A DNA stretch of 64,000 bases from Photobacterium ganghwense (GTDB lineage: Bacteria > Pseudomonadota > Gammaproteobacteria > Enterobacterales > Vibrionaceae). The stretch's first letter is position 1. Every line of letters begins with the position of its first letter. A program made the translations under genes and the position numbers. Under the pieces are notes generated by a model, which worked only from the letters and a program-made list of their open reading frames with translations, made no database searches and was not told where the DNA came from. The stretch covers positions 1-64,000 of the forward strand of contig NZ_PYMI01000010.1 in assembly GCF_003025595.1 (NCBI RefSeq), in the 5' to 3' direction. Positions 1 through 8,858 of the stretch are shown here, in pieces.

Positions 1-48
1 AGGCCTGCCGCCAGCGTTCAATCTGAGCCATGATCAAACTCTTCAATT
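1..48 (-). rRNA. rrs: 16S ribosomal RNA, 5' end only
   Basis: The reverse complement reads as the universal 16S start: a few A/T bases, GAAGAGTTTGATCATGGCTC, then the GAACGCTGGCGGCAGGC block. Only the first 48 or so bases lie in the window and the rest of the rrn operon continues to the left. The exact mature 5' end is set by comparison with E. coli and may be off by one or two bases. Confidence 0.95.
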
Positions 49-183
49 AAAGTTTTGGCTCGATGAATACTGAATTAAATTGACTGTGCCAAAATAACCG
101 AAGTCATTTTGAATTGGTCACTCAGTTTATCGATAAATCTTTTTGACTATCAGTTCACGAGTGCCCACACAGATTGCATGGTC

Positions 184-300
184 AAATTGTTAAAGAACTT
201 TTCTTTCACGTCGCTGGCTTATTTCGCCGCGCTCCGTGTCAGTGAGGCGGCATTATAGAGACTTCGCGCACACTGACAAGTGTTTTTTTGAAAAAAAATA
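184..300 (-). promoter_or_regulatory. rrn promoter with UP-like element and boxA
   Basis: On the minus strand a -35 TTGTCA (274-279) and a perfect -10 TATAAT (252-257) are 16 bp apart. They are followed by a GC-rich discriminator (GCCGCC), the pattern of stringently controlled rRNA promoters. An A/T tract at 281-300 just upstream of the -35 looks like an UP element for the alpha subunit. A boxA-like antitermination sequence (TTCTTTAACAAT) lies in the leader near 187-198. The leader runs to the 16S start at about 48. Confidence 0.85.
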
Positions 301-362
301 TCGAGCGGTCATTATTTCAACTAATGTGAAATATACGCCTCTAAAATCAACATTAGAGGATC

Positions 363-415
363 GTCACATTGACTTGCTAGTAATTCCAAGTCAATGAAAG
401 TAATATCAATGTGAC
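363..415. repeat. Nested inverted repeats upstream of the rrn promoter
   Basis: Two perfect 10-bp inverted repeats share one arm: CATTGACTTG (367-376) with CAAGTCAATG (387-396), and GTCACATTGA (363-372) with TCAATGTGAC (406-415). They lie between the rrn promoter and the divergent RRM-protein gene. They could be a regulator site or an upstream rrn promoter region; the function is not known to me. Confidence 0.6.
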
Positions 416-475
416 CTTGTTGTTAAAATAACCAATAACGCCTTCTTATAATTCTTATGACGATGTAGTTCTATT

Positions 476-922
476 ATGAAATTATCCAATCAAACTCTCA
501 TGCCGATTCTCGCAATCGCAGTTGTCGGGGGCATTATTTTTAGTTTCCTGCCTTTTTCCTCCGGTATTGCTTTTGCGTTAGGTTCTATCTGTACTGCTTT
601 TATCCTTTCAGTCATTCCAACTTCAACCTCATCTCCTGACGATATCAACCAGGCCAGTAAAACGCTCTATGTCGGAAACCTGCCTTATCGAGCTAACGAA
701 AGTGATGTGAAAGACTTGTTTGCTGAGTATGGGGAAGTGTTTGCCGTCCGCCTGATGAAAGACAAGCGAACGGGTAAACGTCGGGGATTTGGCTTTGTGG
801 TAATGAATATCCGGGATGCCGATCAGGCCGTTGCGGCACTGAATAACAAAGAATACGGCCAGCGGACACTCAAAGTGCGTGAAGCGAACGAACCTAAGAA
901 CGAGGATAATCCAGACTTTTAA
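476..922 (+). CDS. RNA-binding protein (RRM domain) with N-terminal membrane segments
   Basis: A 148-residue protein with two hydrophobic segments (about residues 9-27 and 30-48), then a single RNA-recognition motif from about 62 to 138. The RNP2 (LYVGNL, 64-69) and RNP1 (KRRGFGFV, 101-108) signatures are both intact. It probably presents an RNA- or ssDNA-binding domain at the cytoplasmic face of the inner membrane. A TATAAT box at 447-452 may serve as -10, but I see no good -35 or Shine-Dalgarno. The 3' end overlaps the convergent murI by 29 bp. The family is common beside murI in Vibrio-like genomes; the RNA target is unknown. Confidence 0.85.
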   Translation: MKLSNQTLMPILAIAVVGGIIFSFLPFSSGIAFALGSICTAFILSVIPTSTSSPDDINQASKTLYVGNLPYRANESDVKDLFAEYGEVFAVRLMKDKRTGKRRGFGFVVMNIRDADQAVAALNNKEYGQRTLKVREANEPKNEDNPDF

Positions 923-1676
923 TCGTCTGGAGCTGCATAGCCTGCAAACTCGTATTCAGTGCCGCCGGTAAAACGGCGGCACTGTTGTATGTAAGGTTAG
1001 GCTCTTTCCGCTCGCAAGGTATCTCACCTAATAGGGCTTTTACCCGATTGGCTATCGCCTTCCCGGAATCTACAATCTGGACCGGTTGTTCAAATGCCTG
1101 CTGGATTTCAGCTTTGATCAGCGGAAAGTGGGTACAGCCTAACACGATGCAGTCTACTCTCTGACGCCACGGGGATAGAATCTCCCGTAACTCCTCAAGG
1201 TCAACAGCCTCTCCTCGCAGTTTCTGTTCTGCCATTTCCACTAAACGGGTTGAGCCAATTCGCAACACTTCACAGTCGCGGGCAAACTGGCGGATCAGGC
1301 TGTCGGTATACGCGCGTTGAACAGTCGCGGGCGTGGCCAGTAAACCAATCACTTTCTGCTGACTTAGCAACGCCGCGGGTTTAATCGCAGGTACCACACC
1401 GACTACCGGGATAGTCAGCTGACCCCGTAAGGTGGGCAACACTATAGTACTGGCGGTATTACAAGCCACAACCACCAAATCGATCTGATGCCGTGCCACC
1501 AGCAGGTTCACTATATATGAGGTACGTTCAATCAACTCTGATTCCGGCAGTTCACCATATGGGAACGCTGCATCATCAAATGCGTAGATATATTGAACGT
1601 CCGGCAGCTGCGCATAGATCTCCTGATAAACAGAAAGGCCTCCGACGCCAGAATCAAAAATCAGTACCCGCTTCAC
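894..1676 (-). CDS. murI: Glutamate racemase
   Basis: Interconverts L- and D-glutamate in the cytoplasm, supplying D-Glu for peptidoglycan precursors. The 260-residue protein has the DSGVGG motif at 8-13. The two catalytic cysteines sit in CNTAS (Cys72) and GCTHFP (Cys181), so both halves of the two-base active site are intact. The start is a GTG with an AGG upstream in GCTAGGTTAATC. Lying next to an rRNA operon matches the murI-rrn order of enteric bacteria. It converges on and overlaps the RRM gene by 29 bp. Confidence 0.95.
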   Translation of the reverse strand: MKRVLIFDSGVGGLSVYQEIYAQLPDVQYIYAFDDAAFPYGELPESELIERTSYIVNLLVARHQIDLVVVACNTASTIVLPTLRGQLTIPVVGVVPAIKPAALLSQQKVIGLLATPATVQRAYTDSLIRQFARDCEVLRIGSTRLVEMAEQKLRGEAVDLEELREILSPWRQRVDCIVLGCTHFPLIKAEIQQAFEQPVQIVDSGKAIANRVKALLGEIPCERKEPNLTYNSAAVLPAALNTSLQAMQLQTIKSLDYPRS

Positions 1677-1763
1677 GATTAACCTAGCTTTGTATTCTCT
1701 GAGAACGCTAATAATACTGCGAAACCCTGCCGGCGCACAAAAGCCTTCCTCATTTTACTGTCA

Positions 1764-2429
1764 TCATGCATTCGGTAAATAACGCTGGTAATGGAACCGA
1801 TGTTGACGCTCAATATGGCAGAGCGTCAGTTTGAGTACGCCTTGAAAGCACGGGGCTTCCGTTACCAGGGTATGAAACTCTCCGTTTTCACCGCAGGGAT
1901 CAACGCCAGCTGGCAGACGATGAATCAGCTCCCGACTATACCACTGCCCACAGAACTCGCCAGGTAACTGGTGGGTATCCACGGTGGTCAGTAGTGTCCG
2001 GATTCCGCGTACCAGAATCTCATCGGCCAGCTTAGCGCTGTCTTCGCCCATCAACGGGAACACACACTGCCAACCGGCAGGCTCTATATAACTGCGCCGG
2101 TATTCGGCAATACCATTACAGAACATATCGCCAAACGCGACAGCTTCTATCTCCAGCCCACTGCTCCGCAGCCCATCGACCACACATGCCTGGTATACCT
2201 CATTCGGCGGAAAAATCTCAGGCAACGGAATCATCACCAGAGGTAACCCGGTCAATGCCGCCTGACGACGAACGACATCAATGGGCGTGGCCTGAAACGG
2301 GACTTCATCTTCCAGATAGGTGGTGTACAGACCGACCACGTCAAAAGCCGGGTCTTCAAGCAAACGAATCAGTGTCAATGTCGAGTCTTTGCCGGAAGAC
2401 CAGCTGACCATAGTTTTGATAGGTTTCAT
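1764..2429 (-). CDS. PP-loop ATP-binding protein, Dph6/adenine nucleotide alpha-hydrolase family
   Basis: A 221-residue protein with an N-terminal PP-loop, SSGKDS, the ATP-pyrophosphatase signature, followed by the body typical of the DUF71/diphthine-ammonia-ligase-like family. In eukaryotes the homologue amidates diphthine on EF2; bacteria lack diphthamide, so the substrate here is unknown. I prefer the ATG at 2429 (MKPIKT) over a GTG at 2444, because the GTG falls inside the btuB terminator hairpin. Its nearness to btuB suggests, without proof, a link to cofactor metabolism. Confidence 0.8.
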   Translation of the reverse strand: MKPIKTMVSWSSGKDSTLTLIRLLEDPAFDVVGLYTTYLEDEVPFQATPIDVVRRQAALTGLPLVMIPLPEIFPPNEVYQACVVDGLRSSGLEIEAVAFGDMFCNGIAEYRRSYIEPAGWQCVFPLMGEDSAKLADEILVRGIRTLLTTVDTHQLPGEFCGQWYSRELIHRLPAGVDPCGENGEFHTLVTEAPCFQGVLKLTLCHIERQHRFHYQRYLPNA

Positions 2430-2455
2430 AATGTAAAAAGCCACCCGAAGGTGGC
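2430..2455 (-). terminator. Rho-independent terminator of btuB
   Basis: Read leftward, GCCACC-TTCG-GGTGGC is followed by TTTTTA, just after the btuB stop and just before the start of the PP-loop gene. Read-through is probably what expresses the downstream gene. Confidence 0.75.
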
Positions 2456-2466
2456 TCCATGGCAGA

Positions 2467-4305
2467 TTAAAACTGATAGGTTACAGTAGCAAAGTAACTG
2501 CGTTCCTGAACATTGTACGACTCTTTGGCCACATAATCGTGATCAAACAGATTGGCGACCCGGCCACGCAAAATCAGGTTATCACTGACGTTATAGCTGG
2601 CAGCCACATCCACTAGCGTATAAGCATCCAGCTTATTGGTATTGGCTGCGTCTTCATAGCTGGTGCCTTTGTAAATCGCACTGACATCAAACTGCCACTG
2701 TTCCAGCAGGTAAGAGACATTCCACTTCGCACTATGACGAGAACGGCGTACTAACTGATTCTTGGTTGCCTTGTCTTCTGCATCCAGATAGTCGTAGCTG
2801 ACATCATGATATAAAGGCCCAGTCGCAAAGCCTGCCGTCAACTCTACCCCTTGCAGCGTCGCTTCATTGACATTCATCGGTTTCCAGATGCTCGGGTTAG
2901 TCGCATCAGGTGCCCAGGCAATCAGATCATCAATCTCAGAGCGATACGCAGCAACCCGCCAGTCGAGCAGAGAATAAGATCCTGCCAGAGCCAGCTCATA
3001 GTTGGTTGACTCTTCCGGTGTCAGGTTCGGGTTTCCTGAGTTTGGCCAGTACAGGTCATTAAAGGTCGGTGCCTTAAACGCCGTCCCGACATTGGCAGAC
3101 AACTGAATGGCAGACACAACATCATAGGCTGCGGCAACCTGCCAGGTAGTGTGGTCACCGTAACTTTCGTTATCGTCATACCGCACACTGCCTTCCAGTT
3201 GCAGACTGCTCGGATCCCGCAGCACCGAGGTCAGATACACCGCAGTATTATCACGCTCGTCCTTGCTGTAATTGGTCGTCGTGTTGGACACTTTGTCACG
3301 GTACCACTCAACACCCCCGCCAAACTCCAGCGACTCATTGTGCTGGTAGTGGTTTTGCCAGTTCACGACATTGCGTTTGGTTTTGATGGTACTGCCGCTG
3401 CTCACCGCGCTGAAGTCACGGGCTTCATCCTGGTTCTGAGCAATGGTCAGCTCACTCTGCCACTGATCACGCTGATACGCTGCCTTAGCGGCCACGTTAT
3501 ACAGTTTGCTTTCATTCTGGGCATCCGGTGTGGAAATAAGGTTACCGGACGAATCGAAGAAACCACCGTCGTACTCGGTCTCACCTTCATGGTAATAACC
3601 TTGCAGGCTGACTTTCAGGTTGTCATTCAGGTGGGTACCAATCTCCGCCACGACGTTACGGCTCTCATAACCGTCTTTGTCCTGCTCATAAGGCGCTTTA
3701 CGTGCCGAAAACCCGTTGGTTTCCTCACCTTTGACCGCCAGCTTACCCCAGCTTTGCTGACCCAGACTACCGGCAACAGAACCGCCCAGCTGATAGTAGT
3801 CATCACTACCCGCGCTAGCGGTAACTTCGGCCAGTGTTTCACCCGGCTGATAAGTGGTAATGATATTCAGCACCCCACCGACCGCATCAGAGCCATACAG
3901 CGCCGCACGTGCACCACGGATAAACTCGATCCGCTCAATGCCGGTCAGTGGAATCTGGCTGAAATCCGCCGAGCCCAGCGTGGCACTGCCAATACGGACA
4001 CCGTTGATCATCACCAGCAAATGACGGGATGAAGTACCCCGCACATACACTTCCGTTGTCTGGCCATATCCTGCGGAAACAACCTGCACACCCGGCAGAC
4101 GACGCAGCACTTCAGACAACGATTTCGCCTGGATGGCATCAATCTCTTCCTTGGTGACAATAGATACAGGAGCAATCACATTTTTGACAGGTTGCTCAAA
4201 ACGGTTGGCAGTCACCACCATGACTTCATCGGCTTGCTGGGTGGCCATGACACCAGACGACAGACACACTTGTGCCAACGCCACTGCTAAAAGCGTTTTT
4301 TTCAT
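2467..4305 (-). CDS. btuB: TonB-dependent vitamin B12 outer-membrane receptor
   Basis: Takes up cobalamin across the outer membrane using TonB energy. The 612-residue precursor starts with a signal peptide (MKKTLLAVALAQ... to about residue 22, ending VMA). A TonB box (DEVMVVTA) and a plug domain follow, with motifs such as RLPGVQV and VYVRGTSSRHLLVMINGVR. The rest is a 22-strand beta-barrel region ending in an aromatic C-terminus (YFATVTYQF), as needed for Bam insertion. The start ATG is preceded by TAAGG. The cobalamin riboswitch immediately upstream supports BtuB over other siderophore-type receptors. Confidence 0.95.
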   Translation of the reverse strand: MKKTLLAVALAQVCLSSGVMATQQADEVMVVTANRFEQPVKNVIAPVSIVTKEEIDAIQAKSLSEVLRRLPGVQVVSAGYGQTTEVYVRGTSSRHLLVMINGVRIGSATLGSADFSQIPLTGIERIEFIRGARAALYGSDAVGGVLNIITTYQPGETLAEVTASAGSDDYYQLGGSVAGSLGQQSWGKLAVKGEETNGFSARKAPYEQDKDGYESRNVVAEIGTHLNDNLKVSLQGYYHEGETEYDGGFFDSSGNLISTPDAQNESKLYNVAAKAAYQRDQWQSELTIAQNQDEARDFSAVSSGSTIKTKRNVVNWQNHYQHNESLEFGGGVEWYRDKVSNTTTNYSKDERDNTAVYLTSVLRDPSSLQLEGSVRYDDNESYGDHTTWQVAAAYDVVSAIQLSANVGTAFKAPTFNDLYWPNSGNPNLTPEESTNYELALAGSYSLLDWRVAAYRSEIDDLIAWAPDATNPSIWKPMNVNEATLQGVELTAGFATGPLYHDVSYDYLDAEDKATKNQLVRRSRHSAKWNVSYLLEQWQFDVSAIYKGTSYEDAANTNKLDAYTLVDVAASYNVSDNLILRGRVANLFDHDYVAKESYNVQERSYFATVTYQF

Positions 4306-4354
4306 TATTTGGATACCTTAAGTCGCGTTAATTACTGAGTAGCGGGGCTACTCG

Positions 4355-4580
4355 GTACACTGGTCGGTCTTCGGACTTAAGAGCATGGTTGGACAACCAC
4401 CTAGGCAACAACTTCCCACTTCAATCGACAGCATTGCACCGTCTGCAGAAGCAGTGTTCGGAACTAACGTCCTTGTGCTTTCGTTCTCTATCACCGCTGC
4501 GCGTCAGTCACGGATTCTCACCGCATTCCCCTGCCTGTTATCAGGCAAACCAGCGCACTGCGAATGCTAGTTATCCCTTC
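4355..4580 (-). promoter_or_regulatory. Cobalamin (AdoCbl) riboswitch controlling btuB
   Basis: On the minus strand the leader of btuB has the conserved cobalamin-aptamer core: a stem with GCCTG..CAGGC, then GGGAATGCGGTGAGAATCC, GTGACTG and CGCGCAGCGGTGA. A B12-box-like AAGTCCGAAGACCGACCAG lies near 4360-4381. A short GAGTAGC/GCTACTC hairpin (4337-4353) between aptamer and start codon is not followed by a T-run, so control of translation initiation is more likely than termination. Aptamer limits are approximate. Confidence 0.9.
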
Positions 4581-4718
4581 CCTTAATGTCTAGTTCCGTT
4601 TGCTATTGATTATGAATAATCGCTCGTAACACCATTTTTATCCGGCTCAACACTGGACATCGGTCAACAATGCAATAAAATCTTGCGCTCTTATTTTGAG
4701 CAGTTTGAGGCAACCACT

Positions 4719-5825
4719 ATGGCAACCACCGCAATCAATCCGGCTGAGTACCAGACTCAGCTTGATGAGAAAGCAGCGCGTATCCAGAATATCTTCGCAG
4801 ATTTCGATACCCCGGAACTGGAGGTTTTTGCCTCACCTGCTGAGCACTACCGCATGCGTGCCGAGTTTCGGGTCTGGCATGAAGGCGAAGACCTGTACTA
4901 CATCATGTTCAATCAGGAAACCCGCGAGAAATACCGCGTGGATCAGTTTCCGGCGGCCAGCCGCCTGATTAATGATCTGATGCCTCTGCTGGTTGACGCC
5001 CTGAAACCGGTCAAAGCCCTGCGCCACAAGCTGTTCCAGGTTGATTTTCTCTCTACCCTGAGCGGTGAGATTCTGGTTTCCCTGCTGTATCACCGTCAAC
5101 TGGATGACGAATGGGTTCGTGAAGCCAAAGCACTGAAACAGCGCCTGAACGATGAAGGCTTCAAGCTGAATTTCATTGGCCGCGCACGCAAACAGAAAAT
5201 CGTACTGGATCAGGAATTCGTGATCGAAAAACTGAACGTTCACGATCAGGTTCTGACGTACAAACAAGTTGAAAACAGCTTCACTCAGCCAAACGGCGAA
5301 GTTGCGCAGAAAATGCTGGAATGGGCCGTTGACTGCACCCAAGACAGCGATGGTGACCTGCTGGAGCTGTACTGCGGCAACGGCAACTTTTCGCTGGCAC
5401 TGGCCAAGAACTTTGACCGCGTGCTGGCTACCGAACTGGCAAAGCCGTCCGTTGACTCTGCACAGTACAACATTGCGGTAAACCAGATTGAGAACGTGCA
5501 AATCATCCGTATGTCAGCGGAAGAGTTCACCGAAGCGATGGAAGGCCGCCGCGAGTTTCGCCGCCTGAAAGATCAGGGCATTGATCTGCAGAGCTACAAC
5601 TGCAACACCATCTTCGTCGATCCGCCGCGTTCGGGCATGGATGAAGGCACATGCCGTATGGTTCAGGGCTATGAGCGTATCATGTACATTTCCTGCAACC
5701 CGGACACCCTGAAAGAGAACCTGGAGATCCTTGGCGAGACGCACCGCATTACGCGCTTTGCCCTGTTTGACCAGTTCCCTTACACCCATCACATGGAAGC
5801 CGGTGTACTGCTAGAGCGCAAATAA
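4719..5825 (+). CDS. trmA: tRNA (uracil-5-)-methyltransferase
   Basis: Makes 5-methyluridine at position 54 of the T-loop in tRNAs, using SAM. The 368-residue protein has the SAM-binding LLELYCGNGNFSLALA segment. It also has the FVDPPRSG motif and the catalytic cysteine in YISCNPDTL, both near the C-terminus. The ATG at 4719 (MATTAINPAEYQTQL) is chosen because it has a GAGG Shine-Dalgarno and matches the family N-terminus; a TTG 36 bp upstream would add an unusual extension. It is divergent from btuB and convergent with yijD. Confidence 0.95.
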   Translation: MATTAINPAEYQTQLDEKAARIQNIFADFDTPELEVFASPAEHYRMRAEFRVWHEGEDLYYIMFNQETREKYRVDQFPAASRLINDLMPLLVDALKPVKALRHKLFQVDFLSTLSGEILVSLLYHRQLDDEWVREAKALKQRLNDEGFKLNFIGRARKQKIVLDQEFVIEKLNVHDQVLTYKQVENSFTQPNGEVAQKMLEWAVDCTQDSDGDLLELYCGNGNFSLALAKNFDRVLATELAKPSVDSAQYNIAVNQIENVQIIRMSAEEFTEAMEGRREFRRLKDQGIDLQSYNCNTIFVDPPRSGMDEGTCRMVQGYERIMYISCNPDTLKENLEILGETHRITRFALFDQFPYTHHMEAGVLLERK

Positions 5826-5872
5826 CCGCCGAGCAAACCACCATTTGGGTAAAAGCATTAACCCCAAATAGC

Positions 5873-5903
5873 AAAAAGGCACCGAAAGGTGCCTTTTGAG
5901 TTT
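5873..5903. terminator. Bidirectional terminator between trmA and yijD
   Basis: AAAAGGCACC (5874-5883), GAAA loop, GGTGCCTTTT (5888-5897): a 10-bp stem with A and T flanks, so it can stop transcripts from both convergent genes. Confidence 0.85.
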
Positions 5904-5931
5904 TTACAGAACCGTGTCTGAAAGAAGGGGC

Positions 5932-6315
5932 TTACGCTTCCGCTTCTGCCTGAACTTCTGCTTTTGTTTTCATGATACCCAGCTTGTAGGCTACCCAGAA
6001 CAGCAGGCCCAGCGCGATCATCAGCGGCAAGAAGTTTGAGCCCATTTCCGGCGTCTGCGCACGCAAGAACGCAGAGTAACCGAACGCACCTACCAGGAAG
6101 CAGGCAAAAGCAATCGCCGGCGTACCTTCTGCCATTGGTTTGCTCAGGTACTCCTGATACAGGCAGTACACAGCCAGCGCAAACGCAATCACAGGGAAGA
6201 CAGAGAAAGACACAGCGCTTGAAGTCAGTACAGCCAGGGTCGCATTACCACACAGACCAGCCAGCAACGACAGCACCAGTGTTTTGCGTTCAGCTTTAAT
6301 TTGATCCTTGTTCAT
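5932..6315 (-). CDS. yijD: YijD family inner-membrane protein (DUF1422)
   Basis: A 127-residue protein with about four hydrophobic segments: 13-33, 35-53, 67-84 and 95-112. It matches the YijD family in sequence and in position, lying just downstream of fabR and convergent with trmA as in E. coli. The gap to fabR is only 23 bp, so the two are co-transcribed. The function is not established; the conserved pairing with fabR suggests a membrane-lipid role, which is inference. Confidence 0.9.
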   Translation of the reverse strand: MNKDQIKAERKTLVLSLLAGLCGNATLAVLTSSAVSFSVFPVIAFALAVYCLYQEYLSKPMAEGTPAIAFACFLVGAFGYSAFLRAQTPEMGSNFLPLMIALGLLFWVAYKLGIMKTKAEVQAEAEA

Positions 6316-6338
6316 ATCCTTTCACCAAGATAATAAAG

Positions 6339-6971
6339 TTAGAGTTTCTGCCTGAGCTCTCGACGCTCACGCTCTTTGCGATACCAATAGGCACCCTTCG
6401 CAATCATTCGCAATTGCATAATCAATCTTTCAGCATGCTCAGCGCGAGCATGGCTATCTAAGTCCAGTGCTTCTGCACCGGAACTGAACACCAGCGTGAC
6501 CGATGCTTCCGCCTGGGTATAGGCTTCATCATGCGTCACCCCGGTTTTTGCTTCCAGGTACTCCGTCAGTTCAGCCACAAAATGCTGAATTTCCCGAGCA
6601 ACGGCGGCCCGAAACGCCGGCGACGTTCCGGAGCGCTCGCGAAGCAGTAACCTGAATACGTTCGGGCTGCTCTCGATAAACTCCATGAAGGTTTCTACCG
6701 AGGTGCGGATTACACTGCCTTCTTTGGCAATACGCTGGCGAGCCTGACGCATCAATTGGCGCAGGATCAACCCCCCTTCGTCCACCATGGTTAAACCCAG
6801 TTCATCCATGTCTTTGAAATGACGATAAAACGATGTTGGGGCAATCCCGGCCTCTCTGGCCACTTCCCGCAGGCTAAGGTTCGAAAAACTGCGTTCAGCG
6901 CTTAACTGGTTAAATGCAGCGTCAATCAGTGAGCGGCGGGTTTTTTCTTTTTGCTGAGCCCTGATACCCAT
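6339..6971 (-). CDS. fabR: TetR-family repressor of unsaturated fatty-acid synthesis
   Basis: FabR represses fabA and fabB and senses the balance of saturated and unsaturated acyl chains. The N-terminal helix-turn-helix is nearly identical to the E. coli protein around LSLREVAREAGIAPTSFYRH. The C-terminal ligand domain follows with LTMVDEGGLILRQLMRQARQ. I use the ATG at 6971 (MGIRAQQKEKTRR), which is where the family begins (210 residues), rather than an in-frame start at 7007. A purine-rich AAGAGAAG lies upstream. Confidence 0.93.
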   Translation of the reverse strand: MGIRAQQKEKTRRSLIDAAFNQLSAERSFSNLSLREVAREAGIAPTSFYRHFKDMDELGLTMVDEGGLILRQLMRQARQRIAKEGSVIRTSVETFMEFIESSPNVFRLLLRERSGTSPAFRAAVAREIQHFVAELTEYLEAKTGVTHDEAYTQAEASVTLVFSSGAEALDLDSHARAEHAERLIMQLRMIAKGAYWYRKERERRELRQKL

Positions 6972-7289
6972 GGATTTGTTGCTTCTCTTATGATTGTCTT
7001 GCGTCAAGTTTGATGCCCACTATACGCGCTTTCCTACAGCCATCAAAACATAGTAATTCCTGACAGAACCTTTATCAAAGCACGATTTGCCAGTTTTTCT
7101 ACTGGCTCACACTCTCCATCGCAAGCCCCGCAACAAACCCCGCCGTCAAAATCCGTCACTTTTCACGGCTTATTGACGTCACAACGTGATCATTCCCTAT
7201 CTATCACTGCCCGCTGATTTTACCTGCTTTTATAAAAAGTTAAAATGACCACACAGCAATGTTGCAAGGATGATAAGAAAGGCTCAGCA

Positions 7290-8705
7290 ATGATAAACAG
7301 CAAACAACCCCATACCCAACACTTTGACGCCATTATCATCGGAAGCGGTCCGGGCGGCGAAGGAGCCGCGATGGGGCTGACCAAAGCCGGTTTCAATGTC
7401 GCCATTATTGAACGGGAAGATCGCGTCGGCGGAGGCTGTACCCACTGGGGCACCATTCCTTCTAAAGCCCTGCGCCATGCCGTCAGCCGGATCATCGAGT
7501 TCAACCAAAATCCGCTGTACTGCAAGAATAACTCCAGTCTGCACAGTACATTCAGCCAGATTCTGGGGCATGCCGAAGATGTGATCAGCAAGCAGACCCG
7601 AATGCGCCAGGGGTTCTACGACCGTAATCAGTGCACCATCATTTTTGGCGAAGCCAGCTTCACCGGCAGCCACACCATCAGCGTGCGCAAACCGGACGGT
7701 ACCCACGAGCAGTACAGCGCCGACAAATTTGTCATCGCCACCGGTTCACGTCCGTATCACCCGTCTGATGTGGATTTCAGCCACAGCCGGGTTTACGACA
7801 GCGACTCTATTCTTAAGCTCAAGCATGACCCGCGCCATATCATCATCTACGGAGCCGGGGTTATTGGTAGCGAATATGCCTCGATTTTCCGCGGCCTTGG
7901 GGTCAAGGTCGATCTGATCAACACCCGTGACCGGTTGCTGGAATTCCTCGACAATGAAATTTCTGACTCGCTGTCGTATCACTTCTGGAACAACGGGGTG
8001 ATGATCCGCAACGGGGAAACTTACGAGAAGATTGAAGATACCGGTGACGGCGTGATTCTGCATCTGCAGTCAGGCAAAAAAATGCGGGCTGACTGCCTGC
8101 TCTATGCCAACGGCCGAACCGGTAACACCGATCGCCTCAACCTGAGCAAGGTAGGCCTGACCCCGGACTCCCGCGGCCAGCTGAGAGTGAACCAGAATTA
8201 CCGCACCGATGCCGAGCACGTCTACGCGGTCGGTGATGTCATTGGCTACCCAAGCCTGGCCAGTGCCGCCTACGATCAGGGGCGCTTCGTGGCTCAGGCC
8301 ATCGCCAACGGTGAGGCCGAAGGCAAGCTTATCGATCATATCCCGACCGGTATCTACACCATCCCGGAGATCAGCTCCGTTGGCAAAACCGAGCAGGAGC
8401 TGACCGCCGAGAAAGTGCCGTATGAGATTGGCCGTTCCCAGTTTAAACACCTGGCCCGGGCCCAGATCGCCGGCACCGACGTCGGCAGCCTGAAGATCCT
8501 GTTCCATCGCGAAACCAAAGAGATCCTCGGGATCCACTGCTTTGGTGAGCGTGCCGCCGAGATCATCCATATCGGTCAGGCGATCATGGAGCAGAAAGGC
8601 GAAGGCAATAACATTGAATATTTCGTCAATACCACCTTCAACTACCCGACCATGGCAGAAGCCTATCGGGTGGCGGCGCTTAATGGCCTGAACCGGCTGT
8701 TCTGA
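7290..8705 (+). CDS. sthA: Soluble pyridine nucleotide transhydrogenase
   Basis: A cytoplasmic FAD enzyme that moves hydride between NADPH and NAD+, mainly re-oxidising excess NADPH. The 471-residue protein has the FAD dinucleotide fold IIIGSGPGGEGAAMG, the NAD(P) fold IIYGAGVIGSEYASIF and the family C-terminus. It lacks the redox disulfide of the related lipoamide dehydrogenases: the site reads GGGCTHWGTIPSKAL with one cysteine, as expected for SthA. The ATG at 7290 follows AAGAAAGG with good spacing; an ATG at 7245 has no ribosome site. The neighbour fabR is divergent, as in E. coli. Confidence 0.96.
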   Translation: MINSKQPHTQHFDAIIIGSGPGGEGAAMGLTKAGFNVAIIEREDRVGGGCTHWGTIPSKALRHAVSRIIEFNQNPLYCKNNSSLHSTFSQILGHAEDVISKQTRMRQGFYDRNQCTIIFGEASFTGSHTISVRKPDGTHEQYSADKFVIATGSRPYHPSDVDFSHSRVYDSDSILKLKHDPRHIIIYGAGVIGSEYASIFRGLGVKVDLINTRDRLLEFLDNEISDSLSYHFWNNGVMIRNGETYEKIEDTGDGVILHLQSGKKMRADCLLYANGRTGNTDRLNLSKVGLTPDSRGQLRVNQNYRTDAEHVYAVGDVIGYPSLASAAYDQGRFVAQAIANGEAEGKLIDHIPTGIYTIPEISSVGKTEQELTAEKVPYEIGRSQFKHLARAQIAGTDVGSLKILFHRETKEILGIHCFGERAAEIIHIGQAIMEQKGEGNNIEYFVNTTFNYPTMAEAYRVAALNGLNRLF

Positions 8706-8788
8706 AAGCAGCATGGGTCCGCTGAAGTCAGCGAAGATCATCGTTAACCTCGCTGTCCTCAATGCTCTGCCCCCTGTCACTGTCCCAT

Positions 8789-8820
8789 AAAAAAACGGAG
8801 CCAAAAGGCTCCGTTTTTTT
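8789..8820. terminator. Bidirectional terminator between sthA and cysQ
   Basis: A stem of A-run plus CGGAGCC (to 8802), AAAA loop, and GGCTCCG plus T-run (8807-8820). It serves the convergent sthA and cysQ. Confidence 0.9.
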
Positions 8821-8858
8821 ATTCAATCGCTGTCTGTGGATGGGGTTTGCGCGCAGGC

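Noticed and set aside
3151..4032. A 293-codon open frame on the plus strand
   Set aside because: It lies wholly inside btuB on the other strand, has no family motif and a biased shadow composition.
4337..4353. Intrinsic terminator in the btuB leader
   Set aside because: GAGTAGC/GCTACTC is a good stem but has no T-run on the minus strand, so I treat it as part of translational control.
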